DNA from: Pisolithus tinctorius
Taxonomy: Eukaryota > Basidiomycota > Agaricomycetes > Boletales > Pisolithaceae
Length of the DNA: 64,000 bases
Direction: 5' to 3'
Assembly (NCBI GenBank): GCA_024663395.1
Contig: JANFAH010000007.1
Coordinates: 1,302,001-1,366,000 of the forward strand
Part shown: positions 12,842 to 24,630 of the stretch, piece by piece
How the letters are laid out: every line of letters starts with the position of its first letter
How positions within the stretch are numbered: position 1 is the stretch's first letter
Notes under the pieces: model-generated
The model's database searches: none
What the model saw: only the letters and a program-made list of their open reading frames with translations
Told to the model about the DNA's origin: nothing
Program-made: the position numbers and the translations under genes

Positions 12842-14094
12842 ATGTTTCCGCCCACTCTATGTCCTTCTTCCCCCACTAAGGTCATCATCCCTGACCTCGT
12901 GTCACACTGTACATTCGCATTGCGAAGTAGCATACATCAAAGAAGGCTCTCCGCAGAGTCCGAGAGGTGGCTGTTTAGGAGTGACAATCTCGACGAGAGC
13001 ACTCGCCGTTCCTTTCGCGGGCTGAAGGCCGGCAAACTCACTGCAATGTGCTACCCGAACGCCGGATATCCTCAACTCCGTGTTGTTAGCGATTTTCTGA
13101 ATTGGCTATTCCATCTCGATAATTTGTCAGACGACATGGACAACCGCTCCATAACAGAGGTTGCGAATGTCGTCATGAATTCTTTGCATCATCCGTATAC
13201 ATGCCGGTCCAATGTCCGGCTGAGTCGGATGACCCGGAGGTAAGTTTTTGACATGCACCCCCAGCGACACGGACACTCATGGTTCACTTGATCAGCTTTT
13301 ATAGGCGGATTATCAAGACCGCAAGTCCCGGGGCATGCCAACGCTTTGTCGAAACTTTGGAACTCTTTTTCCAAGCCATCAACGAGCAAGCGACCGACCG
13401 CGCCAAGAGCTTTATCCCTGACCTCGAGTCATACATTGCGCTTCGTCGTGATACAAGCGGATGCAAGCCATGTTGGGCGCTCGTGGAATACGCCTATGAC
13501 CTCGATATACCCGATGAAGTCATGAATCATCCGTTAATTCTCAGTCTGGGAGAAGCGACTAACGATCTCGTTACTTGGTCGAATGTCAGTAACATATCCA
13601 TTATTGTTGGACTTTCCTTTTCTCATCATGGAGCGGTTTAGGACATATTTTCCTACAATGTCGAGCAATCAAAGGGACACACGCATAATATGATTGATGT
13701 CATCATGAACGAACGGGGCATTGATTTGCAAAGTGCCTTCAATTTCGTCGGGGACCTCTGCAAACAGTCCATTGACCGCTTTATTGAATGCCGCGGGCAA
13801 TTGCCTTCATGGGATCCCAAGATCGATCGGGACGTTGCAATTTATGTCGAGGGACTTGCGGACTGGATAGTTGGTAGTTTACACTGGTCGTTCGATACCG
13901 AACGTTACTTCGGAAGACGTGGACACGAAGTTAAGAAGACGAGAGTCCTCAAGCTACTCCCACCGCGAAAGCTCCTATCAGGGCGTACATTCTTACCAGT
14001 AAGTTGACCCTTTAGTGTCGCTGTTGCTTTGGTCACTGGTAGCTAACTTCCGTTCCAGCGGCGGAGCCGGCAAACATCCTTCAGCTATGTCTAG
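12842..14094 (+). CDS. Class I sesquiterpene synthase
   Basis: Cyclises farnesyl diphosphate (expected substrate) to a sesquiterpene in the cytosol. Exons: 12842-13239, 13305-13584, 13642-13998, 14059-14094; 356 residues, normal for the family. The first metal-binding motif reads D-N-L-S-D-D-M-D near residue 95, instead of the more common DExxD or DDxxD. The second (NSE) motif is complete, NDIFSYNVE, and an intron splits it between the N and the D. The C-terminal R-Y pair is present in DTERYFGRRG, followed by K-K-T-R. The core DEVMNHP and LPSW segments match the basidiomycete STS family. The start could also be the upstream in-frame ATG at 12806. The product cannot be predicted from sequence alone. 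It lies head-to-head with an MFS transporter; no P450 or prenyltransferase is adjacent. Confidence 0.88.
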
Positions 14095-14498
14095 TATCTA
14101 TACGGCTATCTAACTTATGAAGCATCATGGACCAAACACCGACACTCCTTTTTCGTGGACTATTTTCGCGTGATATGTATTTTATAGGCTAATCTAGGCG
14201 ACCATCGGGACCGCGGACGGACTCTCAAATATTATAACTAGGAATTGGAGTGTAGCGAGGCAGTTAGCTTGTGTGATATTGCTGGATGATAAGTACCGTA
14301 CGCAATAGGCGATATTATTCTCCGGGCGGTGAGAAAGGTGCCCGTGGAAGACCTCGGGCCCTACTAACATATATATGACTGATGATGCCGAAAAGAAGAA
14401 AAAACCAGTGTCAATGTGGAATGAGGGTAGTCGCGCGGCTTTATGTAAAGAGCACGCAAGGAGACGAAAAGAAAACGAACGAGTCAGTGCAAAATGTA
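14095..14498. other. Convergent intergenic region
   Basis: The 3' flanks of the terpene synthase (plus) and the F-box-like gene (minus). Nothing further is seen. Confidence 0.6.
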
Positions 14499-15845
14499 TC
14501 AGCGGTGCCCTTGTGAATCAATTGCCGATCTCTCGTCCGCGTCTACAGGTTGACTCCGATTAGCGTTTATCATGTTATAAAGTTGTAACTTACCTAGAGC
14601 ATCAGCATCGAACGATTGACCGCCTTTGTCATCGAACCGGACGTCCCTGGATCTCCAACGGTCCTGCCATTTCCGGATAAATACAGGATAGTTGACGACA
14701 CCAGCGAGCGTGCCCACGTTCCTCAGACGGACGTGAGCCAAGCTAGGCAGATCGGACTGTTCGATCTGACACATAAGATCTTCTAACGGTTTCATGATGT
14801 ACGCGTTGAATATCTGCGCGGGGACTCCAACCACGTCTTCACTGATTGGAAATATTCCAATGCGTCTCAGCGACGAATGTGTCAGCTGATCTAAGAATTG
14901 GTGGGGGAATATGGTGATGAATGTCTCGAGGTTGGTGCACTTAGCGATGATATCTGGTAATAGAGGAGTGTACGCGACGGTACGGATGATGCGAATTTTG
15001 TAACCATGCGTGCTCAAGAAGGTGGGACTGAAGGGTGAAAAGCCCTCCAACCTTTGTAGACAGGGGAGTTGGTCCGAAGAGTCGGAAAGCATCGTCAGGA
15101 GCGTATTGAGAGGCACGTTGCCAAGTGATGCATGTGAAAATGAGGGACTATCTCCTAGGATAAGGGTCCGAAGGTTAGGTAGTATGAGATACTCCCTCTT
15201 GATTCTTTCGGGGTATGAGCCATAAATGTTCGCAAGGGTGAGACTGCAAAGGCCATGCAACGCGCGTAACAATAACATCAAATCGTCCCACGAGGGACAT
15301 TCGTTGCACGTCCACTCGAGACGGCGAAGTGAGGATGCACTGGTACTCAAGATGGCTTGTATGACGTCGCTGGAGGTGCAGAATGGAGGGGATATGTACT
15401 GAGAACCTACAGATAACGTCGTGTAGGAATTGCTATTGGTGAATATCTCGAGGTTTGGAGTACACCTCAAGATCCGAGCCAAATTGGTCATGACTTTTGG
15501 GGTAGGATTGTGAATGCTAACGTCTATACGGCGAGTGTGGGTGCCAAGGTGGCGTCGACCGTCATACAACTTGCTCCGTTCGAAGCGAGATGCCATGATG
15601 TCGACTTGGCATACCGAAGTCAGATGGACATGTTCGTGGATCAACTCAGATATCATGCCGTGCCAGCCTTTACAGACCAGTAACATTGCTACCCGTGTCC
15701 GAAGGTCTCGGTCACAGAAGAGATCGGCCTCCCTAACCGGCGAGAAGGGGTCTGTTCGGTCAGTCAGAAGAAGGCCGGGTATTCTGATGATCTGGACAAA
15801 AATATGTCTCCAGACCTCCACGGGTATGTTGGGGAGTGACAGCAT
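14499..15845 (-). CDS. F-box-like / LRR-type protein
   Basis: A 431-residue protein in two exons: 15845-14594 and 14542-14499 (51-bp GT-AG intron; because it is 3n long the unspliced frame also stays open). The N-terminus (LPNIPVEVWRHIFVQI) fits an F-box helix, and LVCKGWHGMI later fits the second F-box segment. The rest has repeated L-x-x-L-x-L patterns (for example LRRLEW, LCSLTLANI, LRTLILGDS, LETFITIF) typical of degenerate LRRs in basidiomycete F-box proteins. The expected role is substrate binding for an SCF ubiquitin ligase. This family is large and lineage-expanded in mushrooms, so the target cannot be inferred. No neighbour suggests a pathway. Confidence 0.72.
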   Translation of the reverse strand: MLSLPNIPVEVWRHIFVQIIRIPGLLLTDRTDPFSPVREADLFCDRDLRTRVAMLLVCKGWHGMISELIHEHVHLTSVCQVDIMASRFERSKLYDGRRHLGTHTRRIDVSIHNPTPKVMTNLARILRCTPNLEIFTNSNSYTTLSVGSQYISPPFCTSSDVIQAILSTSASSLRRLEWTCNECPSWDDLMLLLRALHGLCSLTLANIYGSYPERIKREYLILPNLRTLILGDSPSFSHASLGNVPLNTLLTMLSDSSDQLPCLQRLEGFSPFSPTFLSTHGYKIRIIRTVAYTPLLPDIIAKCTNLETFITIFPHQFLDQLTHSSLRRIGIFPISEDVVGVPAQIFNAYIMKPLEDLMCQIEQSDLPSLAHVRLRNVGTLAGVVNYPVFIRKWQDRWRSRDVRFDDKGGQSFDADALGKLQLYNMINANRSQPVDADERSAIDSQGHR

Positions 15846-16652
15846 GTCTTGTCTTGAGCTTCATAGATCGGCTCAGCTAAGTGGCTCCAAGTGTGTTTAC
15901 CACTCACATGTTAAGAACCGACCGACACGAACAAGAGTCGGGAGACCAGCCAGTGTTTGGAGAATTGCTCGAAGTAGGGACGAGCAGGTGTACGTATAGA
16001 AAACGTGGAGAAGCAGGTTCGTACTCAGGGATGTCACTAGACAGGCGTTAAAATTTGGACCCACAAATGTCCCCAATTTGGATGCGGAGCACTTAAAATG
16101 TTTGTTCGGATCGGAAGGCCATTGCCAAACATTGATAGAGGAATCTAAGATACTGAGACCATCGTGATTCGTGGCCAGGGTATACATACCCCAACTCTCC
16201 CTCGAAGAACATATCATTGTGGAGACAAACATCATTGGGGCTTTAAGGGCATGTTGGCTCTTATCATACTCTCATCACAATATTTTACGTACATATGTAT
16301 ATAAATCCCGCGGTTGCTCTTCGGGGTCAGTTGCCGCAGAGAAAAAGCTGGGTCAATAAACCCCCCATTCCAATATTTTCAATCTAATCCGCTAGACGTA
16401 AAGTTCTTCCGTCGTGCTGAACATGCTGTCTTTCCTACAATTTTTTCTGAGAGTTGCACGTGTGTCTGGTCGATCACTTGGCTGCTATTGATGCCGGACT
16501 TTTATATACGAATTGTACTCCGACGGCGAAGCTAACTAATATGTTTCACTGCATTAACAAAGGTGCAAGACTTTGATTTCAGGATCAACTAGCTTACTGT
16601 TTACGTACTAGTACCAGTCGATCATACAGGCCAAATTTTCCCAAGGGAACAT
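15846..16652. other. Divergent intergenic region
   Basis: Lies between the F-box-like gene (minus) and the helicase (plus). It is fairly AT-rich toward 16600. A minus-strand frame of about 110 codons (15897-16235) lacks any recognisable feature. No gene is supported. Confidence 0.5.
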
Positions 16653-19522
16653 ATGAAGGAACCCACAAAGATGGAGGCGAACTTGTCCAAGACAAAATTG
16701 AAACGAAAAGCGAGCTCGCAGCGTGGCTCCTCGAGAAAACGCGTAAAGGCTTCTTTCACATCAGCGGAGAGCCTACCGTGGAAAGCCGTTTCGAAATCTG
16801 TGGGGTCAGGTCTTGAAGAAGACGACGGAATTTTGGAACTGGAGGAGGTCGACGACGTTGAAGTGATCTATGAAAATACGGATCGAGGACGAGTTGTAAA
16901 ATTCAACGTTCGTTCCAAAAGCCCTCTCCTGCGCAACCAGTTTAACCTTCAGGTTAGGTGCTCCAGACGCCTGACGACGAGAGCCTAGGCAGTGACGAAG
17001 AACCTGCTCATGATCATCACTCACCTTCAGAAGCAATCGAGGGGAATGAATCTCATTCTCCCCCGTTATGCACCTTCGACAGTAGGACTGGCTTCATTCT
17101 GCACCTAACCTAGCGATTGACACTTCCATCTCCACAGGTGCAGCGCTGTTACCCGACTGGCGCCACTTCACCCTCCACCCTCATATTCTTCAAGTTCTCC
17201 ACTCACGCAAATTCATCTCTCCCACTCCTATCCAGTCCAAAGCTATTCCACCCGCTCTATCTGGTCGCGACGTCATCGGAGTCGCGGAAACAGTTTGTGA
17301 ACATGCATATTCCGCCACAACATGAAATTGATGACTTTCTATCCATAGGGGTCGGGAAAAAACGCTTGCGTACGGTCTCCCTATCATTCACCACATACTT
17401 TCGCGTCCGCGCTCGCCAACAAACCAGAGAGAGCTGCAAGCTCTGATCCTTGCCCCAACCAGGGAACTCGCATTACAAGTCTCAGATCATCTTAACGCAT
17501 TCGCTAAGGTTATCGATGGTGGTGTCAAGAATGAGCCGGAAGAGGCTGATCTCACTGCTAGGGAGTTGCTGTCGGATAAGCCAGGAGTATCGGTGAGGCA
17601 GCATGGGTACCACGTGCCCCTCGTGAGTATTGCTGTACTTGTCGGAGGTATGTCCGTACAACGACAGCGTCGTGTTTTGAACCGCTCGGTCGATGTCATT
17701 GTTGCAACCCCTGGGAGGTTGTGGGATATTCTTGAGGAGGTGAGTCTTGGCCTGTCCTTGTTTAATATGTAATTGACTTATATCTCCGGTAGGATGAAGC
17801 ATTGGTGAACCAAATACGGAGATTGAGGTTTCTTGTCCTTGATGAAGCCGATCGTATGATCGAAGCAGGACACTTCGAGGAAATGGATAAGATTCTCCGC
17901 CTAACTAGACGTCAGTCGAAGTGAGAGTAACCCTTTGCTCTGAACTATCCGCTAATCACAACCCAGGCGAGACGAGATAGAACCTGAAAGCGGTGACCTG
18001 TCAGATGCAGCAGGACAGCCGACTCGAGACTCAATGCAAACGTTCGTGTTCTCTGCAACGCTCAGCAAGGAACTCCAACGTAACCTCAAAAAACGCTCAC
18101 GGCATAAAAGCCGCACAAAAGGTGATCACAAGCCCCTCAGCACCATCGGTCGGTAACTCCCTTACACCTCGATTTTGGGGCGCGTTCCTTAACCCAGAAT
18201 CTTTTGTACAGATGACCTCCTTTTACGCCTCGACTTCCGTGATCCACAGCCAGACATCATTGACATTAGCCCAAGTGATGGCGCTGTATCCACACTCCAG
18301 CTCAGCAGGCTCGAGTGCCTCTCTTCCGACAAGGTACGCCGGCTTCATATTACCGGGACATCCGTTGACATCATCCGCAGGATGTGTATCTCTATTACTT
18401 CCTGTTACGATACCCAGGACGTTCCCTCGTGTTCTTATCGGCTATCGACGGCATCCGGCGCCTCCTTCCTTTACTAGAATTGCTTAACCTTAAAGCATTC
18501 CCACTGCACTCCCAACTAGAGCAGCGCCAACGGCTGAAGAATCTCGACAGGTAGTTCTGGTTTCTCGCACGCTTTGACACCCCTGTCTTCTTTGCTGATC
18601 GGAGTCTTAATGACTGACAGGTTCAAATCGACACCAAAGGCTGTTCTACTCGCCACCGATATCGCAGCACGAGGTCTTGATATCCCAGCTGTTGATCATG
18701 TTATACATTATCAGATTCCGCGATCCGCGGATGTGTTCGTACACCGGAATGGGCGTACCGCACGTGCGATGCAGAAGGGATTTAGCTTGCTCATGTGTTC
18801 GCCGGAAGAGAGGAGAGTTGCGAGATCACTGTTAGCGAAGCTCGGACGTCGTATGTCTTTTCTCGCATTTTCGCAATGCGACACTTGCTCAGATAGATTA
18901 CACGTCCGGCTACAGGCGAGGATGACTTTCCGGCAATTTCGGTCGAGATGACCCTACTCGATGACTTGAAGGCTCGTATTCAACTTGCACGACAGATCGA
19001 TCTACAGCAGCACAAAGTCAAGAAGCAAAACCATGAGCGTCACTGGTTGAAAGATACGGCAGAAGCGATGGATATAGAACTTGACCCTGATTTCATGAGG
19101 CAAGCGGCCACGCAATCAAGCACTCGTGATTCTGTATTGATCCTCCTGCAGCGCCTCAGAGGACGAAAGCAATCCTTCGAGACGCCAACAAAAAAGAACC
19201 GAAACAAAAACAGCTTCTCTGAAAGCCGAGTTACGAGAGCTGCTTTCCAAACCTCTCCTCGCACGAGGCGTATCCGCGAAATATATCACGTTTGGCAGTC
19301 GACCCATTGCCGACGATCTTGTGGAGGGCAACGGTAAGCGGACTCGTCGTGTCCAGGTCGAGCCTAGGCGACTGACTAGATGGAACACGTGTAGTTCATG
19401 AAACGATGTTGGGCCTGAAGAGGACAGATGCCGGTGATGATTTAGTGGCCGCGAAGACAAAGAAACCTAAGGTGAAGAAAGGGAAAAAGGAACCAGAGGA
19501 GTGGTCTGGCGTTCGTTCCTGA
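16653..19522 (+). CDS. MAK5: ATP-dependent RNA helicase MAK5/DDX24-like, frameshifted
   Basis: Nucleolar DEAD-box helicase for 60S ribosome biogenesis. Exons: 16653-16907, 16967-17081, 17138-17292, 17349-17739, 17793-17920, 17967-18148, 18212-18333, 18381-18550, 18621-18850, 18916-19099, 19152-19333, 19395-19522. Visible helicase motifs are the Q-motif ([16 protein letters not shown]), APTREL, VGG, TPGR, DEAD (LDEADRM), [15 protein letters not shown] and HRNGRTAR. Motif I is broken: AETGSGK is followed by six A residues at 17357-17362, where five are needed to read [12 protein letters not shown]. Independently, the summed exon length is 3n+1. So there is one extra base in the P-loop, either a true mutation or a homopolymer error. 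The intron 19100-19151 needs a GC donor (GCAAGC). Two in-frame ATGs (16653, 16671) could start it. Confidence 0.85.
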
Positions 19523-19948
19523 AGCTGTGACCGTGGTACGAGAGAGACGACACGCGGAGCGGGGATCCACGGTGTTCTCCATCATATGCATATGATGGAT
19601 GCGTGGCGATGTTGATGGCGTCGCGAAAACTGTTGGGTGTGCAGGGATATTGTTGTGACCCTTGGCACGAGGCAGCAGGCTTGCTATGACGCTGGCCGGC
19701 ACCACTCACTGAAACAGTCGGAAGCTGTCTGGACATACATACACAGGTGACGCTAGTATGCATGTACGTACGTACCATGGCTGATGGCGTCCTCGCCACC
19801 CTCCAAATGGAGATGGATGCCTCGATACAAACTCCGCCCGCGATAACTTACTTATAGCCTGATTCACGACTCACCACTGACGCTGGCCTGCACCTTCGCC
19901 TGAGACCATAGAAGAGTTCAAAAAGCTACCCTATAGTCACTCTCAGAC
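19523..19948. other. Intergenic region
   Basis: The 3' flank of the helicase and 5' flank of the small gene at 19949. It contains the 22-bp palindrome listed separately. No gene is seen. Confidence 0.5.
19578..19599. repeat. 22-bp perfect palindrome
   Basis: The half-site TCCATCATATG is followed directly by its exact reverse complement, giving 22 bp of uninterrupted dyad symmetry, 56 bp after the helicase stop. It could be a protein-binding dyad or chance. Confidence 0.7.
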
Positions 19949-20595
19949 ATGATCGCGTCGCCTCCACCGTCCCCAGTCACTATGCCTTTAACCATCCCAT
20001 CCATGGCCAACGTATTTGTCAAATTGCGACGAGCCAGAGACAGGTCCAAAGCCGAGGTACTCCAATGCTCCTCTGGCGATGAACCGCACACACATCCGTC
20101 GCTCTCTGGTGAAGGTGCTACCAGTCGACGTCGCGTCTCTGTAGTCCACTCCGACCTATTTACATGCAAGGGCGGCGTCGATGTTCCGAAGCTATTGCGA
20201 GCCACGCGGATGAGTCTACTGGAGAAAGCGGAGTTTCTGGGTGCCAACGTGCTTGTGGAGGAGAGGTAGGTTCCCTGCATGCTTGTCATTCAGAACACAA
20301 TGTTGTAGCGACAGAGCATGGGGCTGGGGCTGACTATCGCATGTTCCCTTGACAGCTGGGAGTTCACGATACGTATACCAAAGGACCCCAGAACCGGGCT
20401 ATACAGGGTTCGGGTATGTCTTTTGTCCTGCTCCATCTGTTTCCCTGGTTACTCATGAGATGCGTGTAGGTACGCTATCTTGCTTCTGCCTCACGGTCGT
20501 CGCGACCCGATCCTCAGAAACCAATCGCACTTGATAGAGTCCGTAACATCCCCGGCCTCATGACCATCCTGGAACGTGAGGAAGTCACTTCTTAA
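19949..20595 (+). CDS. Small hypothetical protein, 166 aa
   Basis: Not recognised. Three exons keep frame with GT-AG introns: 19949-20265, 20356-20413, 20470-20595. The first exon has a short hydrophobic start (IASPPPSPVTMPLTIPSM) and a basic middle, then LLRATRMSLLEKAEFLGANVLVEE. Spliced exons 2-3 continue as W-E-F-T-I-R-I-P-K-D-P with TGLYRVRVRYLA, then a polar C-terminus ending in LEREEVTS. The coherent phase across both introns is the main evidence that this is a real gene; no domain or signal sequence is clear. It lies between the convergent ends of MAK5 and Het-C. Confidence 0.55.
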
Positions 20596-20895
20596 TGCAA
20601 GTAATGTTCCAAGCAATTATCTGCCCCTGATTATGCCACGTAACCTATATCTTTATTATCACACCTTACATTGTACTTCTAACTCAGCTCCGTGTCTGCT
20701 ATTGGTTCACTTAGTAAAATCCACTTTCAGAGTACGATACTGCAGACATTAAACTTGATATATCAAACTCATCTACTGCTTCAACAAACGGATCTGAATC
20801 TCAAATTTACTACCTTTCGTCATTGTCTACCCGCATTCTTTCCCAGGACCGAAGCTCTCGAGTTGAACACACTAAGAATCAATACAACATACACG

Positions 20896-23800
20896 CTAAT
20901 ACCGCCTGCCCCCATATGAACCACCACGTGGGTGTTGATGAGGCTGGTGCTGTTGTCCGTACTGGTGTTGTTCTTGGTGAGGCTCATGCCTGTGTCCTCT
21001 CCCAGGCGATGAGATCCTAAATTCACCTGTCCCCCCTCCATACGCATGAGACACGTCTGGAAAAGCAGGGCCTCCTCCGGGCGGCATGCTCGCACTTGTA
21101 AAGCCCATGTGGGCGGCATGCCCATGCGGGGACATATACGCAGATGACGGGCTCGAATGGTGCGCAGGCCCGTGTCCACGGCCTTCAGGAAATGAGGGCC
21201 CTCCGCCACGGGAAGCAGGAGCAGGGTTGATGTATGACGGTGCATATGAAGACATATGCGAACTCGCGTTAGGTACATTTTGAACACCAGGGAACGAGGG
21301 ACCCCCCATAGATGACGGAGACGGGGCATAAGCAGAGCTCGGTGCGTATGAGCTCTTGTGTGGGAAAGGAGGACCGGGCGGGGGTGTATACGCGCTTGCA
21401 GCACTCGGGAAAGACGGCGTACCTCCCATGCCAATCGAATGCTGCGGACCCGGAGTGTACTCGCTTGATGGAATACGGGGATTCAACGATTCACTTGGTG
21501 CCTCTCGCATAATCCCGCCCGTGCGGCCCAGAAGCGACTGAGCCTGTGCAAGCCCCGGGATAGACTGGGCATACCCCTGGACGGATTGCTGGGCTTGGGC
21601 ACCCTGGCTGTAGGCAAACGTGCCCTGAGCCTCCGAAGCTCCGCTCTCCCCTGTGCGAGTGTTGCGGTGTGCACGCACGGACTCCTTGGTAAGTCTCCCT
21701 AACACCTCCTCACGCTTCTGGCCAAGTCCTTGGACCCAACTATTCATGTATTGCATCATCTCACACTGAATTTTGGAGCTCGGATCATGGAAATCGGGGT
21801 GGAATCTGACACCATACGAGAGCAAGCCGTTATTGGCAGTGGAGTTGCGGAAGGAAGAACTTACAAACACTGCAAGACATCCTCAGTGACTTGGTGAATG
21901 TTGACGGATGTATCATCCCATGCCTTGACCACCGAGTTGACCGTGTGGATCTATACGACTCCGTCAGCCTGTGTACTCAGCGAACATCTCCCGCACTCAC
22001 GAGGATGATCTTGGCCAACTGCCCAGCAGGCTCATTCAATATCAGGTTCTGCGAATGTCACATCTTTCATTACGAAAGTCACAACGAGATAATGATCACG
22101 TACGAAATGATCCTTGCTTAGGAAGGAATGTGTGGGATCACTCTGCGGAAGATCGAGAATTTGTCAGCACTAGTTGGTTAAGAGGCTCTGTTGGAGCATC
22201 CAACACAAAAAGAAATGAAACCCGCAGTGCGGATGCCTTTCGTAAAGAGGTGACGATCATAACAATCCGGTGCAAGTACTTACAGCCAATGGGTCATTGA
22301 ACACCTGGTGGGAAAAAATGTAGAATTGGCCATCTGCAAGGTACAAGGTCGTACCTCGTATTGATCATGGGTGTTAACAACCTCCGCGGAGGCGAGCTGA
22401 AGTCCATTCGTCGCAGATTGAAGGACAGGCTTTACGAATGGCTGACAACAGACACCCATAAGAGCTAATAATAATGTGACGGGAGGGTTTCGCTGACCTC
22501 CACGGTCGTAAAAACGAACACTGATCAGGGGATGTTTAACCCAAGTTAATAAACGAATGCGTTTCTACTTACCAGAAATGGAGTCGCTGATCTTCTCTAT
22601 GAGAGCACCCAGTCCTGGAATCTTTTCTAGAGAATATTCAGCATTGGGATAGCAAAGCGTGAACCGCCTGACGAACCAATGGTTACAGATATCTTCTTCA
22701 TCACTGCCGATACATGTGAGAAAATCGCTGGCAAAACGAAATAGGAAGGATTGACCTGAGTCTCTGAAACTCAAGACCTGCCATAAGACGGAATGTATTT
22801 CCTGTGGGCTCATGTCTTCAGGGCGCTTGCCCCCTTGTGCAGGGCCTGCACGAATCCTTTCAACACCCTCTATCTGGCGGGTCATGTCACCCCCAGTATC
22901 ACCAGGGATACTGACAAACAAATCACGCAAGGTGTCAAACGGGCTCTTCCCCGAAGACTGCGACTTGGACCGTGCAGTGTCAAATTCTTTGTTGAGGTCG
23001 GTCACAGATGCCTGCAGCAGTGTGAAAGCCCGTCCATCACTTGTTGGGACAACGTACCTCGCTCTAGAACATATGCGGCGGTCTATGGTAAGCTTATACT
23101 GGGAGTAAGGAGGGGGAGTAAAACCTACAAGGTGATCGGTGGCCTCTGGTGAGTCGATCGCAGGTACCGTCAGTACCACGCAACTGCAGCGTATAGTAGG
23201 GTGATCTTACCTCCAAGGAGACTGTGCAAAAAGTCGCTGGACCCGAACGATCCGGTCACAAGGGGTGGTACCCTTCTCCCACCAGGAGCCTGGACACGTA
23301 CCCTATCGCCGACGTGAACGAATACCTGGTTGTATCCCTGCGAAACAAGTAAAAGCTCGCAGAAGTTGGAATGTGCTGGGAAATCCTCTAGAGTATGCAA
23401 CTATAAGAAACTCCCATCAAAAAAATAATGTCTTAAATACGGTACAAGCACTCACAGCCTGTCCGAGAAGGCGGAACGCCTCGTACTGATCGGCCTTGTT
23501 ATTCGTCGAACGATATTGACGTCCGAAGTGTATGCATCGTTCGAGCGTGCGTCGGACGAGGGCTTTAGATGTATCCCAGTTTCCATTTTCTTGGGGTGAT
23601 CATATGGCAACATCCCTTTCACTGGAAACTTGGTAACTCACCGTTGGCAATGTAATTCTTCATCCCGGTGCGGGGGTCGATTTCCAGCTCTCGAGGCTAA
23701 AGCCAATTTATCAATGAGGAGGGCATGGCACATATCACTGAACAATTACATCTAATGGTCCTCGCAATCCGGGATGATATCTGCGGGCGTCTTCACCATC

Positions 23801-24630
23801 CCCGTAACCTTTCGGGTTGTCGATGTGTTCAGTCTGTCCAGTTGATGAGTGGCTAAGCTGACGCGGAAAAGTAACAGCATACCGGAAGGTAGCAGCCCAG
23901 GCGTTCTACGGTTACTTCGAATTCTTCTGTAGCATACCCGTGGGCCTTCCAATTGTTAGATGCAGCTGAGAATTGACGTAGTATGGTAGCCGCATACCAT
24001 GAATCCAAGAACCATGCACAGGTTAATGATGGTCTGAGTCGCGTGAAACCACTGTTACTGACTCGGATCTGGTAGGTGGATACTTGCCTGAATATTGACT
24101 TTCTTCAATGTGCCGATATCAACTGCCTACACACACGATGATAATTCAACACAAGTGATGCGGGACATGATCAACGCCGTCACCTGACTATAATCCCTTA
24201 ACCAATTTCTGACCACGCGATTGAGGAAATAGGAAGTTAACTTTTAGATTGCAGCTTACCCGAAATATACACGTTTGACGTCGAGGCCTCCAAACTTAGT
24301 TCCTCTGGAGATCAGAGTAGCCAGACCGAATCCGCCGGCAGCCCCTTTCTTCAGAAGTTCAGATAGAGTATCCTCCTAAATGAAGGCCAGTAAGCATTGA
24401 CAATTTCGGTCACATGCAAGACGGTATACAATGTCACCGTGCCGGAATGCCTTTCCTTCCATATAAGCAAAGCTACAAGGTGAGATGACTCTCTCAGATA
24501 ACACGACGATCGTCCAAAATCAGACTTACGATGGAATGTTACCTGCTCCAAAAGCGTACACACCCTTGTCAGACAGACAGAAGGCAAATACGACGAAGAC
24601 GACGAGAAATAGTGAGATACGGTTAGGCAT
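20896..24630 (-). CDS. het-C: Het-C family protein
   Basis: Secreted or vacuolar-type protein related to the heterokaryon-incompatibility protein Het-C of filamentous fungi. About 22 exons. The N-terminal signal peptide is MPNRISLFLVVFVVFAFCLS, cut near VYA-FGAGN. Diagnostic blocks follow across spliced exons: NWLRDYSQAVDIG, ATEEFEVTVERLGCYLP, HIDNPKGYGDGEDARRYHP, LHTLEDFPAHSNFCEL and EKIPGLGALIEKISDSIS. The C-terminal ~260 residues, largely one exon, are rich in Pro, Gly, Ser and Tyr with repeated PSFP / PAFP units, ending GGSYGGRRY. The intron 24034-24087 starts with GC in the ideal context CAG|GCAAGT, and exon 22677-22703 is only 27 nt. Start 24630 is fixed by the signal peptide. An incompatibility role is not established for basidiomycete members; it is probably a general conserved protein here. 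Confidence 0.87.

Noticed and set aside
20820..21541. Additional frames antisense or shifted over the het-C C-terminal exon
   Set aside because: The GC-rich repetitive exon produces open frames by composition. Only the het-C frame joins conserved upstream exons.
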